DNA of 64,000 nt. Origin: Streptomyces sp. SA15 (GTDB taxonomy: Bacteria; Actinomycetota; Actinomycetes; Streptomycetales; Streptomycetaceae). Numbering within the stretch: position 1 is the first letter of the stretch; the number at the start of each line of letters is the position of its first letter. The translations under genes and the position numbers were made by a program. The DNA lies in the NCBI RefSeq assembly GCF_002291145.1, contig NZ_NTGE01000042.1, positions 62,001 through 126,000 on the forward strand, in the 5' to 3' direction. Below are positions 1 through 9,389 of this stretch, one piece after another. The notes below the pieces were generated by a model. That model was not told the origin of the DNA. It searched no databases and was given only the letters and a program-made list of their open reading frames with translations.

Positions 1-467
1 ACGCCGGAGACGGTGCGTTTGGCCCGGCTGATGCGCTGCGCCATGGTCGTCTCGGGCACCAGGTAGGCCTGGGCGATCTGGCGGGTGGTCAGCCCGCCGA
101 CGGCGCGCAGTGTGAGCGCGACCGCGGACGACGGCGTCAGCGACGGGTGGGCGCACAGGAAGTACAGCTGGAGCGTGTCGTCCACCGCGGGCGCGGGCCC
201 GGGCTCCGGCTCCTCGTCGACGAGGTCCTCACGCCGGCGGCGGGCGGCGTCCGCCCGGGTCGCGTCGAGGAACTTGCGCCAGGCCACGGTGATCAGCCAG
301 CCCTTCGCATCCCGCGGCGGGTCGGCCGGCCAGACGCGGACCGCCTCGACGAGCGCGTCCTGCACGGCGTCCTCGGCCGCCGCGAAGTCGGCTCCGCGGC
401 GGACGAGGATGGCGAGCACGCTCGGGGTGAGGCTGCGGAGCAGGGCCTCGTCCATCGGTGACGTCAC
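1..467 (-). CDS. ECF sigma factor, ECF42-type (3' end outside window)
   Basis: RNA polymerase sigma factor of the extracytoplasmic-function class; only the first ~155 codons are in the window. The protein begins MDEALLRSLTPSVLAILVRR, followed by the region-2 acidic helix DFAAAEDAVQDALVEA and by TTRQIAQAYLVPETTMAQRI, the region-4 helix-turn-helix. ECF42 members carry an extra C-terminal TPR-like domain and pair with a DGPF/YCII protein, which is the gene immediately upstream here. GTG at 467 overlaps that gene's stop by 4 bp; ATG at 455 is the alternative start. No anti-sigma gene is adjacent, as is usual for this group. Class assignment rests on sequence plus neighbour. Confidence 0.85.
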   Translation of the reverse strand, partial: MTSPMDEALLRSLTPSVLAILVRRGADFAAAEDAVQDALVEAVRVWPADPPRDAKGWLITVAWRKFLDATRADAARRRREDLVDEEPEPGPAPAVDDTLQLYFLCAHPSLTPSSAVALTLRAVGGLTTRQIAQAYLVPETTMAQRISRAKRTVSG

Positions 468-871
468 TCCGTGATGGTGGGCGACACGCCGTAGAACGGG
501 CGAAGCTCCAGCCACTCGTGGATCGGCTTCCCGCCCGCCCCAGGAGCGGCCGACAGTTCCCCGGCCAGCTCGATGGCGCGCTCGTAAGTGTCGACGTCGA
601 TCACCATCCAGCCGGCGATGAGGTCCTTGGTCTCGGCGAACGGACCGTCGGTGACCGGCGGGCGCCCCTCACCGTCGTACCGGACCCACGTCCCCTTGGG
701 GGCGAGCGCCTGACCGTCGACGAACTCGCCGGTCTTCTCCAGCCGGGCCGCGAAGTCGTTCATGTACTGCACGTGCGCCGAGATCTCCTCCGGCGCCCAC
801 TGGTCCATGGGCACGTCGTTGACCGCAGCCGGGGCGCCTCGGTAGTGCTTGAGCAGCAAGTACTTGGCCAT
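464..871 (-). CDS. YCII/DGPF-domain protein
   Basis: Small cytoplasmic protein of 135 aa with the YCII-related fold. The diagnostic DGPF motif is present (VTDGPFAETKDLIAGW) and the C-terminus has IHEWLELRPF. Such proteins are the constant genomic partners of ECF42 sigma factors; their biochemical role is unknown. The start at 871 is chosen because GGAGAG precedes it and the protein opens MAKYLLLKHYRG, the usual N-terminus. An upstream in-frame extension of ~149 codons looks non-coding. The stop overlaps the sigma gene start (GTGA), so the two are translationally coupled. An ECF42-like promoter lies at 923-949. Confidence 0.9.
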   Translation of the reverse strand: MAKYLLLKHYRGAPAAVNDVPMDQWAPEEISAHVQYMNDFAARLEKTGEFVDGQALAPKGTWVRYDGEGRPPVTDGPFAETKDLIAGWMVIDVDTYERAIELAGELSAAPGAGGKPIHEWLELRPFYGVSPTITE

Positions 872-922
872 CGTGTCTCTCCTCGGTGCTGTGCGACCCA
901 TTGTGGTCGCGTTCATCGCGGG

Positions 923-949
923 GACGGAGCCGGTCACGGGTTCTCGACA
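923..949 (-). promoter_or_regulatory. Candidate ECF42-type autoregulatory promoter
   Basis: On the minus strand, TGTCGA (944-949) is followed after 17 bp by CGTC (923-926), about 50 bp upstream of the DGPF gene start. As I recall, ECF42 promoters in Streptomyces have TGTCGA at -35 and a CG(A/T)C-like -10, so this fits self-activation of the DGPF-sigma operon. No transcript data are available. Confidence 0.5.
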
Positions 950-1229
950 TCGCCGTCCGAACTTTCTTGGCTCTAGTGGATGAACCTGGGTGAGCCGTCT
1001 CGCGGTGACGGGTCCATGGCGTGGCGCGAGGGCGTCGCTGTGCGTGTCGTCCTGGCGCGTCGTGGTGTGCTCGGAGAGATGAGTCGTTCGGGGTGGAGGG
1101 CATGCGCAGAAGGTAGCTGGTGACACGTGAACGGGCCTTGGCCGCACTGGCCCCGAGGGCTTCGGCTGAATCGGGACCGGTGACGGCTGCGGTGCGGCCA
1201 GATGTGCTGTTCCAGCGCTGAGTCGCTGG

Positions 1230-2339
1230 TCAAAGCCGCTCGAACCGGAACGGGGCCAGGACTTCGCCCAGGTCCTCGCCGAGCGCCTCGGCCGCGACCA
1301 GGTCGCCGGCGTGCACACTCAGGGTCGCACCGCTGTGCGAGACGGCGAAGTGGAAGTTGGGCAGGTCGACGGCCCGTCCCAGGACCGGTAGGCCGTCGCC
1401 GGGAATGGGCCGTTCACCCACCCGAACGCTTTCCACGGTCGCGGCTCGGATCCCGGGGTACAGCGCACGACCCGCCTCGAGCACTCTTGTCACTGCCGAT
1501 CGCTCAACGCTGATCTCACCGGTGCCGGACACATACGCGGCACTGTCGGTCTCACGGGTGTGCAGAAGGAGCCGTCCGGCGCCGTCCGGGCGTAGGTGGA
1601 CGTTCGGGGCATGGATGACACGCGACACCGCGACCGCGACCGGCGAGGTGTAGATGAGCACACCGCGGGTGTTGCGCATCGGCAGAACCAGGCCGGCGAG
1701 CTCGGCGATCCTGGCAGCCTGCGGCCCCGCACAATTGACGACCGCGTCGGCGGAGAGCTGCCGCCTCGAGGCGAGCCGAACAGCGCGCACCAGACCGGCG
1801 GTCGACTCCAGGCCGGTGACAGGGTCGTTCAGTACCATCTCGGCACCACGGGAGACCGCGCTTGAGAGCAGGTGGCCGATGAGGCGGGTCGGTTCGATCC
1901 AGCCCTCGCGCGGGAAGTAGGCGATCCCGTCCGCCGGCAGCCCGGCCGGGTCGATGTCGGGTTCGAGGCGCAGTGCCTCCGCCCGGCTGAGCCAACGCGC
2001 CTCGTATCCGTAGTCCAGTACGCCGGCGACCTTCTTGCGCAGTTCCTCGCGCTCGGTGTCGTCGTCGGCCCACTCCAGGTTGCCGCCTTCGTGGTACCAG
2101 TCGCCGCCGGGTGTTTCGGCCGCCAGTTTCCGGTGGGCTCGCATGCCGGCGACACTGAGATCGTGGTAGGGCCGCGGTTGCTTACCGCAGGAGTTGGTCC
2201 ACGAGAACGTCGCACCGGAGGTGCCGCCCGCCGGCGCACCGGCGTCCACGACGGTGACGCGCGCACCCCGCCGCGTCAGTGAGGCAGCCACCGCCGCGCC
2301 GTAGACGCCGGCGCCGATGACGACTACGTGCTCGACCAC
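1230..2339 (-). CDS. FAD-dependent oxidoreductase (D-amino-acid oxidase/DadA-like)
   Basis: Cytoplasmic flavoprotein of 369 aa in the DAO superfamily, which oxidises amines or amino acids. The N-terminal Rossmann motif VVVIGAGVYGAAVA binds FAD, followed by the acidic strand end VTVVDAG. The C-terminus has GLPVLGRAVDLPNFHFAVSH, the usual second FAD-contact region. Substrate cannot be told. GTG at 2339 is chosen because GGGAGG sits 9 bp upstream and the Rossmann fold starts at once. The open frame continues far upstream to 3125, but that part is antisense to the rhomboid gene and not real. It stands alone, convergent with nothing obvious. Confidence 0.85.
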   Translation of the reverse strand: MVEHVVVIGAGVYGAAVAASLTRRGARVTVVDAGAPAGGTSGATFSWTNSCGKQPRPYHDLSVAGMRAHRKLAAETPGGDWYHEGGNLEWADDDTEREELRKKVAGVLDYGYEARWLSRAEALRLEPDIDPAGLPADGIAYFPREGWIEPTRLIGHLLSSAVSRGAEMVLNDPVTGLESTAGLVRAVRLASRRQLSADAVVNCAGPQAARIAELAGLVLPMRNTRGVLIYTSPVAVAVSRVIHAPNVHLRPDGAGRLLLHTRETDSAAYVSGTGEISVERSAVTRVLEAGRALYPGIRAATVESVRVGERPIPGDGLPVLGRAVDLPNFHFAVSHSGATLSVHAGDLVAAEALGEDLGEVLAPFRFERL

Positions 2340-2555
2340 GCTGATCTGCCTCCCTTGTCGCACCACGCAGAGCGAATTCTCGTGTCGGCCACCCCCACCG
2401 GGATGCAACGGGTTACAAGCCGAGCACGCACGGTCGCGTGCGGTCAACAGCCCGGCGGTCGGTCCTGCGTCCCCGGCGGTGCCCTCCGGCAGGGCGGGAA
2501 CCGGGAGGAACCCCCTTGACGTTGAGCAGTAGGCGAAGGAAATCAGGGGGTTCCC

Positions 2556-3188
2556 ATGGCGTACGGATCGCACTACGGCCCTGGATCCGGGTACGGACCG
2601 CACGGCGTGTCCCGCCCCGCGCCGGCACCGCGTGGCGAGCGGGCCAAAGACGCGGCTGTCCTGGTCGCGGGCTGGGTCGCCCTGCTGTGGGCGCTTGAGG
2701 TCATCGACACCATGAGCGGCCACTCCCTGGATACCCTCGGTATCACCCCGCGCGAGGTCGGCGAGCTGCGTGACATCGTGCCCGCCGCCTTCATGCACTT
2801 CGGCTTCGACCATCTCGCAGCGAACAGCGTGCCGTTGCTGGTCCTTGGCTTCCTCACCGCTCTGTCCGGCGTCCGCCGCTTTCTCGCCGTCGTCACCGTG
2901 ATCATCATCGCCAGCGGCCTGGGCGTCTGGCTCACGGCACCCGAATACTCCGTGACCGCGGGCGCGTCCGGCGTCGTCTTCGGCCTCTTCGGATACCTGC
3001 TGATCCGGGGCTTTGTGGATCGCCGCGCCGGTGACGTACTCGTAGGCCTCCTCGTCGGCGCGGTCTACGGCTCGATCCTGTGGGGCGTACTGCCCACGAC
3101 GGCCGGAGTCAGCTGGCAGGGGCATCTCTTCGGCCTGATCGGCGGAGTGGCCGCGGCCTTCGCGTTCCGGCGGCCTCGCGGCGTTTGA
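2556..3188 (+). CDS. Rhomboid-family intramembrane serine protease
   Basis: Integral membrane protease of 210 aa that cleaves transmembrane segments of other proteins. After a Gly/Tyr/Pro-rich cytoplasmic N-tail (~1-25) come about six hydrophobic helices. The family's FMHFGFDHLAANSVPLLVLG loop/helix is present, as is the nucleophile motif GASGVVFG (Ser near residue 139). The histidine of the catalytic dyad is in SWQGHLFGLIGG (near residue 190). Length matches minimal six-helix bacterial rhomboids. It is divergent from the FAD oxidoreductase, with 216 bp between starts. The physiological substrate is unknown. Confidence 0.9.
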   Translation: MAYGSHYGPGSGYGPHGVSRPAPAPRGERAKDAAVLVAGWVALLWALEVIDTMSGHSLDTLGITPREVGELRDIVPAAFMHFGFDHLAANSVPLLVLGFLTALSGVRRFLAVVTVIIIASGLGVWLTAPEYSVTAGASGVVFGLFGYLLIRGFVDRRAGDVLVGLLVGAVYGSILWGVLPTTAGVSWQGHLFGLIGGVAAAFAFRRPRGV

Positions 3189-3646
3189 CTGAGGTCAGTG
3201 TGGAGGGAGTGTGGCTCCGCCACGCCCGGCTGACAGGTCCCGTCCAGGCGCTGTGAAGTGCAGGCCTTCGAGCTCCCGCCCGTCAGCCGTCTTTGAGCAT
3301 ACGTGGCCTGCTACTTTTCAGGCCGAGTTCCTGCCGGTGCCGTAGCACGCACAAGTGCGCGCCGGGAGGCGGGACTCACCGCACCTCCTCCCGGCCCAGC
3401 AGAGGTCGGACGTGCCGCACGAGCAGTTGTCCGCTCAGTTCGCTCAGTCGCGTACCCCCGTCCTTGGAGGGACCCGCCAAAACTCGCATACGCGATCAAC
3501 GATGGCCTGTCCGGCCGGTCGAGAGTGACAACCGGCCCGTCCGGTTACCGTGCGTGAGAGGTCTTACGAACCGTGACTCACGTCTCTGATGCCCGTATCC
3601 TCGTCAATGCCAGGTAATTCCGAAATGTGGATTATCTCCCGAATGA
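3189..3646. other. Intergenic region, no gene recognised
   Basis: This 458-bp gap holds no convincing reading frame or RNA gene. A small hairpin (GTGGC-TCC-GCCAC, 3211-3223) just after the rhomboid gene may be a weak terminator. The last ~100 bp are more AT-rich than the surroundings and probably contain the promoter of the following phosphatase gene, but no clear -35/-10 pair can be named. Confidence 0.4.
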
Positions 3647-6484
3647 GTGAGGCGGAGCGTGGCTCGGTCCGACGCGGAACCGATACCGGCGGGGCGTGTG
3701 GCAGGTGGCACGGGGCCCGCCCGTCTGCGTGAGCGCTTCCTGCAGGGTGAGGCGGTCGAGGCGGGTGTGCGAACGTCGATCCTGCATTCCTGGCAGCGCA
3801 GCCGGTCCTTGGGGCTGTCGCCGGACCAGTCCGACCTTCCCTTCCGGGGGGACTTCGATCCGGACGAGCGGATCATCCGCGCAGCCGTGCCCGTGCTCGA
3901 CCGGCTGCAGTACAGGTTCGCCGGCAGCGCGATGAACATCTCCGTCGCCGATGCGAGCGGGACGGTTCTCCTGCGTCGTTTCGGAGAGGCGTCACTGGCC
4001 AGAAGTCTCCCGGCGATCCAGAGCGTCCCGGGATTCGTGTTCGCCGAGCAGTCCGCCGGCACCAACGGCATCGGTCTCGCGCTGGCGGAGCGGCAGCTCA
4101 TCAGGGTCTACGGTGCCGAGCACTTCGCCGAGCGTTCCCAGGGCAGCGCCTGCCGCGCGCTTCCCGTCCGGGATCTGCTCAGCGGCCGCATCGAGGGAGT
4201 CCTGTGCTTCGGCTATCCGCGCAGCGCCGAGGACGCGGCACTGGACACCGTGATACGCAAGGCCGCCGAGGCCATCGAGCGGCGACTGCTGGGGCAGAGT
4301 TCCGCGCGTGAGCGCGCGCTGCTGCGGTCGTACCTGGACGCCGGAGCCGAAGCCGCCGCAGGCCTTCACCACAGCGTCGGGGTGGACGCACTGGCCTTCG
4401 AACTGCACCCCGGTGACCGGGCGATCCTCATGGAGCAGGCCGCAGAGCTGATCTCCCTCGCACAGCGGGCCGCCGTCGACGTGTCCCTGTCCGGCGGTCG
4501 GCGGGTCACGCTCCTGAGCCGTCCGATGACGAGTGCCTCCGGAGTGGAAGGCTTCGCCATCGAGGCCGTCCTCCCCGGCCCCTCACCGCGCGAGCCGTTC
4601 GCCATCCCGCACCAGGTCGAACAGTCACCAGGCCGTCCCGCCGAGTTCGCCGTCCTGCTGGCCGCCCCGCCGTCCGGGCACCTTCCCGACGCCGCACCCG
4701 GCCCGGCCGCCGTAGACGGCGAGGGCGTCACGACCGCCGGCGTCGACGGCGCGAAGGACGATCACCTCGGCTCCCCGGCCAGGGGCCTCGTGCTGGTGGG
4801 GGAGCCGCACGTGGGGACGTACGCCCTGGCCGCGCGACGCCGCCTGGAGCTGCTGTCCGAGGCCGGTGCCCGCATAGGCACCACCCTGGATGTGCGCCGC
4901 ACCGCCCAGGAACTCGCCGAGGCCGCGGTGCCGCGACTGGCCGACTTCGTCACCATCGACCTGCCCGAGGCCGTACTGCGCGGCGAGGAGCCCGCCGATC
5001 CCCGCACCGACCTGCGCCGTACGGTGGCCCACGGCATCCGCGACGACTGTCCCTTCAGCCCGGTCGGCAAGCAGGTCGAGTACGGCCCGGCCTCGCCCCA
5101 GCTGCGATGCCTGGCCGGCGGACAGGCAGTGCTGGAACCGGACCTGAAGGCTGCCGCGGGCTGGCTCGCGCAGGACCCCGAGCACTCCGAACAGCTGCTG
5201 AGCCACGTCCACTCCCTCATCGCGGTCCCCCTGGTCGCGCGCGGTGTCGTACTGGGCGTCGCCGCCTTCTACCGCGCGAAGGACCCCGCCTCCTTCGGAG
5301 ACGACGACCGCTCGCTGGCCCAGGAACTCGCCGCCCGCGCCGCACTGTCCATCGACAACGCCCGGCGCTACACCCGCGAACGCACCATGGTCCTGGCTCT
5401 GCAGCGCAGCCTGCTCCCGCACGGTCTGCCCGACCAGGACGCCGTAGAGGTCGCCCATCGCTACCTGCCCGCCGAATCCGACGTCGGTGGAGACTGGTAC
5501 GACGTCATCCCGCTCTCCGGTACCCGCATCGGCCTCTTCGTCGGCGACGTCGTGGGCCACGGCATGCTCTCCGCCGCCACGATGGGCCGACTGCGCACCG
5601 CCGCACGGAGCTTCGCCGAACTCGACTTCCCCCCGGACGAAGTGCTCACCCACCTCGACAACCTCGTGGGGCGCCTGGACCGGGAGGACCCCGTCTCCGA
5701 CGGCGGCGGCATCATCGGCGCGACGTGTCTGTACGCCGTCTACGACCCGACCTCGCAGCAGTGCACCATGGCCCGCGCCGGCCACCCCCCGCCCGCCTTG
5801 GTCCATCCCGACGGCGACGTCTCGTTCCCCGACCTGCCCGCCGGGCCGCCTCTCGGACTCGGGGGCCTGCCCTTCGAGGCCGCCGAGATGCCCCTGCCCG
5901 AGGACAGTCAACTGGTCCTCTACACCGACGGACTCATCGAGGACCGCCACCGCGACGTCGACGTGGTCCTCGACCAGCTGCGCGCAGCCCTGGCCCACCC
6001 GGAACGCAGTCCCGAAGAGACCTGCCAGGCGGTCCTGGACACCGTGGCACCCGCCCATCCCTGCGACGACATCGCCCTGCTCGTCGCCCGCACCCACGCC
6101 CTCGACCCCCATCGGATCGCCACCTGGGACCTGCCCGCCGACCCGGCGCGCGTCAGCGAAGTCCGCGCCGGCGCCATGCGACAGCTGTCCGACTGGGGAC
6201 TCGACGAGGCCGCGTTCGCCGCGGAGCTGATGCTCAGCGAGCTGGTCACCAACGCCATCCGCCACGGTGCCGGGCCCATCCGGGTGCGGCTGCTCCACGA
6301 GCGCACCCTGATCTGCGAGGTCTCCGACACCAGCAACACCGCCCCGCACCTGCGCCGGGCGGCCACCACCGACGAGGGCGGCCGCGGTCTGTTCCTCGTC
6401 GCGCAGCTGGCGCGGAGCTGGGGCACCCGCTACACCCCGGAGGGCAAGGTCATCTGGGCCGAATGCGGGCTCGACGGCGCGTGA
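3647..6484 (+). CDS. Multidomain GAF-SpoIIE phosphatase with anti-sigma-type ATPase domain
   Basis: Cytoplasmic signalling protein of 945 aa. Residues ~40-215 resemble the sensory N-terminus of AcoR-type activators (SILHSWQRSRSLGL, then a GAF region with EQSAGTNGIGLAL). Residues ~390-580 form a second GAF domain. Residues ~581-810 form a PP2C/SpoIIE phosphatase (ESDVGGDWYDVIPL, FVGDVVGHG, CDDIALLVAR). Residues ~820-940 form an HATPase_c domain (LSELVTNAIRHGAGPI) like RsbW/SpoIIAB kinases. Such proteins control sigma-factor partner switching by phosphorylating or dephosphorylating anti-anti-sigma factors. The GTG at 3647 is uncertain; GTG 3659, preceded by GAGGCGG, is equally plausible. The ABC operon downstream may be coregulated (inference). 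Confidence 0.85.
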   Translation: MRRSVARSDAEPIPAGRVAGGTGPARLRERFLQGEAVEAGVRTSILHSWQRSRSLGLSPDQSDLPFRGDFDPDERIIRAAVPVLDRLQYRFAGSAMNISVADASGTVLLRRFGEASLARSLPAIQSVPGFVFAEQSAGTNGIGLALAERQLIRVYGAEHFAERSQGSACRALPVRDLLSGRIEGVLCFGYPRSAEDAALDTVIRKAAEAIERRLLGQSSARERALLRSYLDAGAEAAAGLHHSVGVDALAFELHPGDRAILMEQAAELISLAQRAAVDVSLSGGRRVTLLSRPMTSASGVEGFAIEAVLPGPSPREPFAIPHQVEQSPGRPAEFAVLLAAPPSGHLPDAAPGPAAVDGEGVTTAGVDGAKDDHLGSPARGLVLVGEPHVGTYALAARRRLELLSEAGARIGTTLDVRRTAQELAEAAVPRLADFVTIDLPEAVLRGEEPADPRTDLRRTVAHGIRDDCPFSPVGKQVEYGPASPQLRCLAGGQAVLEPDLKAAAGWLAQDPEHSEQLLSHVHSLIAVPLVARGVVLGVAAFYRAKDPASFGDDDRSLAQELAARAALSIDNARRYTRERTMVLALQRSLLPHGLPDQDAVEVAHRYLPAESDVGGDWYDVIPLSGTRIGLFVGDVVGHGMLSAATMGRLRTAARSFAELDFPPDEVLTHLDNLVGRLDREDPVSDGGGIIGATCLYAVYDPTSQQCTMARAGHPPPALVHPDGDVSFPDLPAGPPLGLGGLPFEAAEMPLPEDSQLVLYTDGLIEDRHRDVDVVLDQLRAALAHPERSPEETCQAVLDTVAPAHPCDDIALLVARTHALDPHRIATWDLPADPARVSEVRAGAMRQLSDWGLDEAAFAAELMLSELVTNAIRHGAGPIRVRLLHERTLICEVSDTSNTAPHLRRAATTDEGGRGLFLVAQLARSWGTRYTPEGKVIWAECGLDGA

Positions 6485-6670
6485 GGGCCCGAGCGCGCCG
6501 CTGAGGCGGGCGCGACCGTCCGGACACGCGAGAAACGGGTCGGCTGACCCAATCGGCGGTCACTGACCCGTTGGGATCACAAGAGACGATAAATGTCTGA
6601 GATATGGCTATATGCCCGGCTAGTATCGCTCATGACAGTCGGGAAGCACGCGCCAGGCCGATCACCGGAG

Positions 6671-8176
6671 ATGTCCGTGGAACCTCTTGTCCGCGTCCGC
6701 GGGCTCACCAAGCGGTTCGGCGGGACCCTCGCGCTGGCCGGGGTCGACCTGGACGTCCACACCGGCAGCGTTCTCGCCCTCCTCGGTCCCAACGGTGCCG
6801 GAAAGTCCACGCTCATCAAGGTGCTCGCCGGCGTCCACCACGCCGACGCAGGACAGATCACGGTGGACGGGCACCCGCTCGGGAGTCATGCCGCTTCCCG
6901 CAGTATGTCCTTCATCCACCAGGATCTCGGTCTGGTGGAGTGGATGACGGTCGCCGAGAACATCGCCCTGAGCGCCGGGTATCCGCGACGCGCCGGACTG
7001 ATCTCCTGGCGGCGGGCCCGAGAGCGCTGCACGGAGGCCCTGCGGATCGTGGCCGGACATCTGGATCCCGACGCGACCGTAGCCCGACTCGCCCCGGCCG
7101 AGCGTTCCTTGGTCGCCATCGCCCGAGCCCTGGCGGCACGGGCGAAGCTGATCGTCCTCGACGAGCCGACCGCCCGCCTCCCCGCCGCGGACTGCGCCCG
7201 GCTGTTCCGCGTCCTGCACGACCTGCGCGACCGGGGGCACAGCATCCTCTACGTCAGCCACCGTCTGGACGAGGTCTACGAGGTCGCCGACTCCTTCGCC
7301 GTCCTGCGCGACGGCCACCTCGTCAGCCAAGGCGCGCTGGCGGGCTACAGCCCTGCCCGCTTGGTGCGCGACATCATCGGCGAGGAAATGACCGACCACC
7401 GCCCCGCCACGGCCCCGGTCGGCGGACCTGCCGTCCTCACCCTGGACGGCGTACGGACCGCCGGCGTCGGACCGGTCAGCCTGGAGCTCAGAGCCGGGGA
7501 AGCCGTGGGCCTGGTCGGTCTCTCGGGCGCCGGACACAGGGACCTGGGCCGAGCCCTCGCGGGTGCCCGGCCCTTCCTCGGCGGACGGACCCTTCTCGGC
7601 GGCCGCCCGTACAGGCCCCGTACGGTCGCCGACGCCGTCGGACTCGGTGTCGCGTTCGTGCCCGGCGACAGAGTGCAGGAGGGCTGCCTCGCCGAGCTGA
7701 CCGTGCGGGAGAACCTTCTGGCCAACCCCCGCGCGGGAGGCATGCCGGCACCGCGCTGGATCAGCCCCCGCCGCGAACGCGCCGAGGCCGCCACCCTGAT
7801 GGAACGGTTCTCGGTGCGCCCCCGCGACAGCGAGGCCCCCATCGCCGCCCTGTCCGGCGGAAACCAGCAGAAGGTCATGATCGGTCGATGGCTCCGGGCG
7901 GGCCTGCGCCTGCTGATCCTCGAGGAGCCGACCGCGAGTGTGGACGTCGGCGGCAAGACCGCCGTCTACCGACTGCTCGACGAGGCATTGGCCGCGGGAC
8001 TCGCGGTCCTGCTCATCTCCACCGACTTCGAAGAGGTCGTGGACGTGTGCCGACGTGCCCTGGTCTTCGTCCGCGGGTCCGTGACGGCCGAGCTGAGCGG
8101 TCCGGCCCTCACCGTCGCCGGGCTCACCCGGGCGGCATCGGCCATGCCCCGCTCCGAAACCACAACGGACACGTGA
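6671..8176 (+). CDS. Sugar ABC transporter ATPase (RbsA/CUT2 type)
   Basis: Duplicated ATP-binding subunit of a ribose/xylose-class importer, ~501 aa, acting at the inner face of the membrane. The first half has Walker A GPNGAGKS and Walker B LIVLDEPTA. In its signature position it shows LAPAERSLVAIARALA, a degenerate LSGGQ. The second half has a degenerate Walker A (GLSGAGHRD) but an intact signature LSGGNQQKV and LLILEEPTA. This asymmetry is normal in CUT2 ATPases. The start is uncertain: ATG 6671 has GGAG directly adjacent, and ATG 6632 and ATG 6593 are in frame upstream. The ~90 bp before it are unusually AT-rich for this genome and likely hold the promoter. It overlaps the permease gene by GTGA. 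Confidence 0.85.
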   Translation: MSVEPLVRVRGLTKRFGGTLALAGVDLDVHTGSVLALLGPNGAGKSTLIKVLAGVHHADAGQITVDGHPLGSHAASRSMSFIHQDLGLVEWMTVAENIALSAGYPRRAGLISWRRARERCTEALRIVAGHLDPDATVARLAPAERSLVAIARALAARAKLIVLDEPTARLPAADCARLFRVLHDLRDRGHSILYVSHRLDEVYEVADSFAVLRDGHLVSQGALAGYSPARLVRDIIGEEMTDHRPATAPVGGPAVLTLDGVRTAGVGPVSLELRAGEAVGLVGLSGAGHRDLGRALAGARPFLGGRTLLGGRPYRPRTVADAVGLGVAFVPGDRVQEGCLAELTVRENLLANPRAGGMPAPRWISPRRERAEAATLMERFSVRPRDSEAPIAALSGGNQQKVMIGRWLRAGLRLLILEEPTASVDVGGKTAVYRLLDEALAAGLAVLLISTDFEEVVDVCRRALVFVRGSVTAELSGPALTVAGLTRAASAMPRSETTTDT

Positions 8177-9321
8177 CCGCCTCGCCCCCGCCCTCCTCGC
8201 CCCGGCCGCGACCACATCGGCCGGGCCGGCTGAGCCGACTCGGCCGACGGGGCGGGCCGAGGTTCCCGGCCCGACTGCGCGGCCCGGGCGGGCACCTCAT
8301 CGGCGCTTACGGCCTTCTGGCCCTCACCGCCCTGCTCTTCCTGATCTTCTCCCTCACCCTGCCGCGCACCTTTCCCACCCTGGACACCGTCGACTCGATC
8401 CTGTTCAACCAGTCGATCCCGGCCGTCCTCGCGCTCGCCGCCATGGTCCCCATCGTGACCGGAGCGTTCGACCTCTCCATCGGCTACGGCCTCGGCCTGG
8501 CGCACGTCATGGTGGTGCAGCTCGTCGTCAACGAGGGGTGGCCCTGGCCGCTCGCCTGCCTCGCGGTGATCGTGGGAGGGGTTGTCGTGGGCGTCCTCAA
8601 CGGTGTCATCGTCGCGTTCGGCCGGATCGACTCCTTCATCGCCACTCTCGGGACCGGCAGCATGCTGAACGCCGTGACCGGCTGGGTCACCGACGGCGGC
8701 CGGATCGTCCCCGGCCCGCAAGGACTCCCGGCCGCCTTCACCGAGATCTACGACTCCACGTTCCTCGGCCTCCCCGTCCCAGCCTTCTACGTGCTCGTGC
8801 TCGCGGTCGCCCTCTGGCTGGTGCTGGAGCGGCTGCCGCTCGGCCGGTACCTGTACGTCCTCGGGTCGAACCCGCGCGCCGCCGACCTCGTCGGCATCCC
8901 GATCCGCAGGTACACGGTCTACGCCTTCGCCGCATCGGGTCTGATCGTCGGCTTCGCCGGAGTGCTGCTCGCGGCCCAGCAGCAGATCGGCAACCCGAGT
9001 GTCGGCCTCGACTATCTGCTGCCCGCGTTCGTCGGCGCCCTCCTCGGATCCACCGCGATCAAACCTGGCCGCCCCAACGCGATGGGCACTCTCGTCGCCG
9101 TAGCCGTCCTCGCCGTCGGTCTCACCGGCATCGGCCAGATGGGCGCTGATTTCTGGACGGTCCCGTTGTTCCACGGCGGCACCCTGCTCCTCGCCGTCGG
9201 CCTGGCCGGCTACTCCGCGCGCCGTCTGCGCACCGGCGTCGTCGCGGCCCGCGATGCGCCTGCCGCACCGCCGCCGTCCTCGCCGACGCAGGACGGTGGC
9301 GCAGCGGGCACTCCTCCATGA
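8173..9321 (+). CDS. Sugar ABC transporter permease (RbsC/CUT2 type)
   Basis: Membrane channel subunit, 382 aa. The N-terminal ~40 residues are Pro/Arg-rich and cytoplasmic. About eight to ten hydrophobic helices follow, with the CUT2 signatures IPAVLALAAMVPIVTGAFDLSIG and NGVIVAFGRIDSFIATLGT. Near the C-terminus is the family's LLGSTAIKPGRPNAMGTLVA. GTG 8173 overlaps the ATPase stop and the stop overlaps a possible ATG of the next gene, so ATPase and permease are made from one coupled message. Substrate is probably a pentose or related polyol, judged only from the family. Confidence 0.88.
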   Translation: MTASPPPSSPRPRPHRPGRLSRLGRRGGPRFPARLRGPGGHLIGAYGLLALTALLFLIFSLTLPRTFPTLDTVDSILFNQSIPAVLALAAMVPIVTGAFDLSIGYGLGLAHVMVVQLVVNEGWPWPLACLAVIVGGVVVGVLNGVIVAFGRIDSFIATLGTGSMLNAVTGWVTDGGRIVPGPQGLPAAFTEIYDSTFLGLPVPAFYVLVLAVALWLVLERLPLGRYLYVLGSNPRAADLVGIPIRRYTVYAFAASGLIVGFAGVLLAAQQQIGNPSVGLDYLLPAFVGALLGSTAIKPGRPNAMGTLVAVAVLAVGLTGIGQMGADFWTVPLFHGGTLLLAVGLAGYSARRLRTGVVAARDAPAAPPPSSPTQDGGAAGTPP

Positions 9322-9389
9322 TCCACGCCACGAGCACCACCTCAGTGCCCCCAGCCGCATCCTCCCGCTCATCTCCGCGAGGAGCCCTC

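Noticed and set aside
1230-3125. 631-codon open frame covering the FAD oxidoreductase and beyond
   Set aside because: Only the part from 2339 has family likeness; the upstream part is antisense to the rhomboid gene and intergenic DNA.
3523-3533. GTGACAACCGG resembling the TnsB-like site
   Set aside because: Single copy, no inverted partner, far from any transposition gene.
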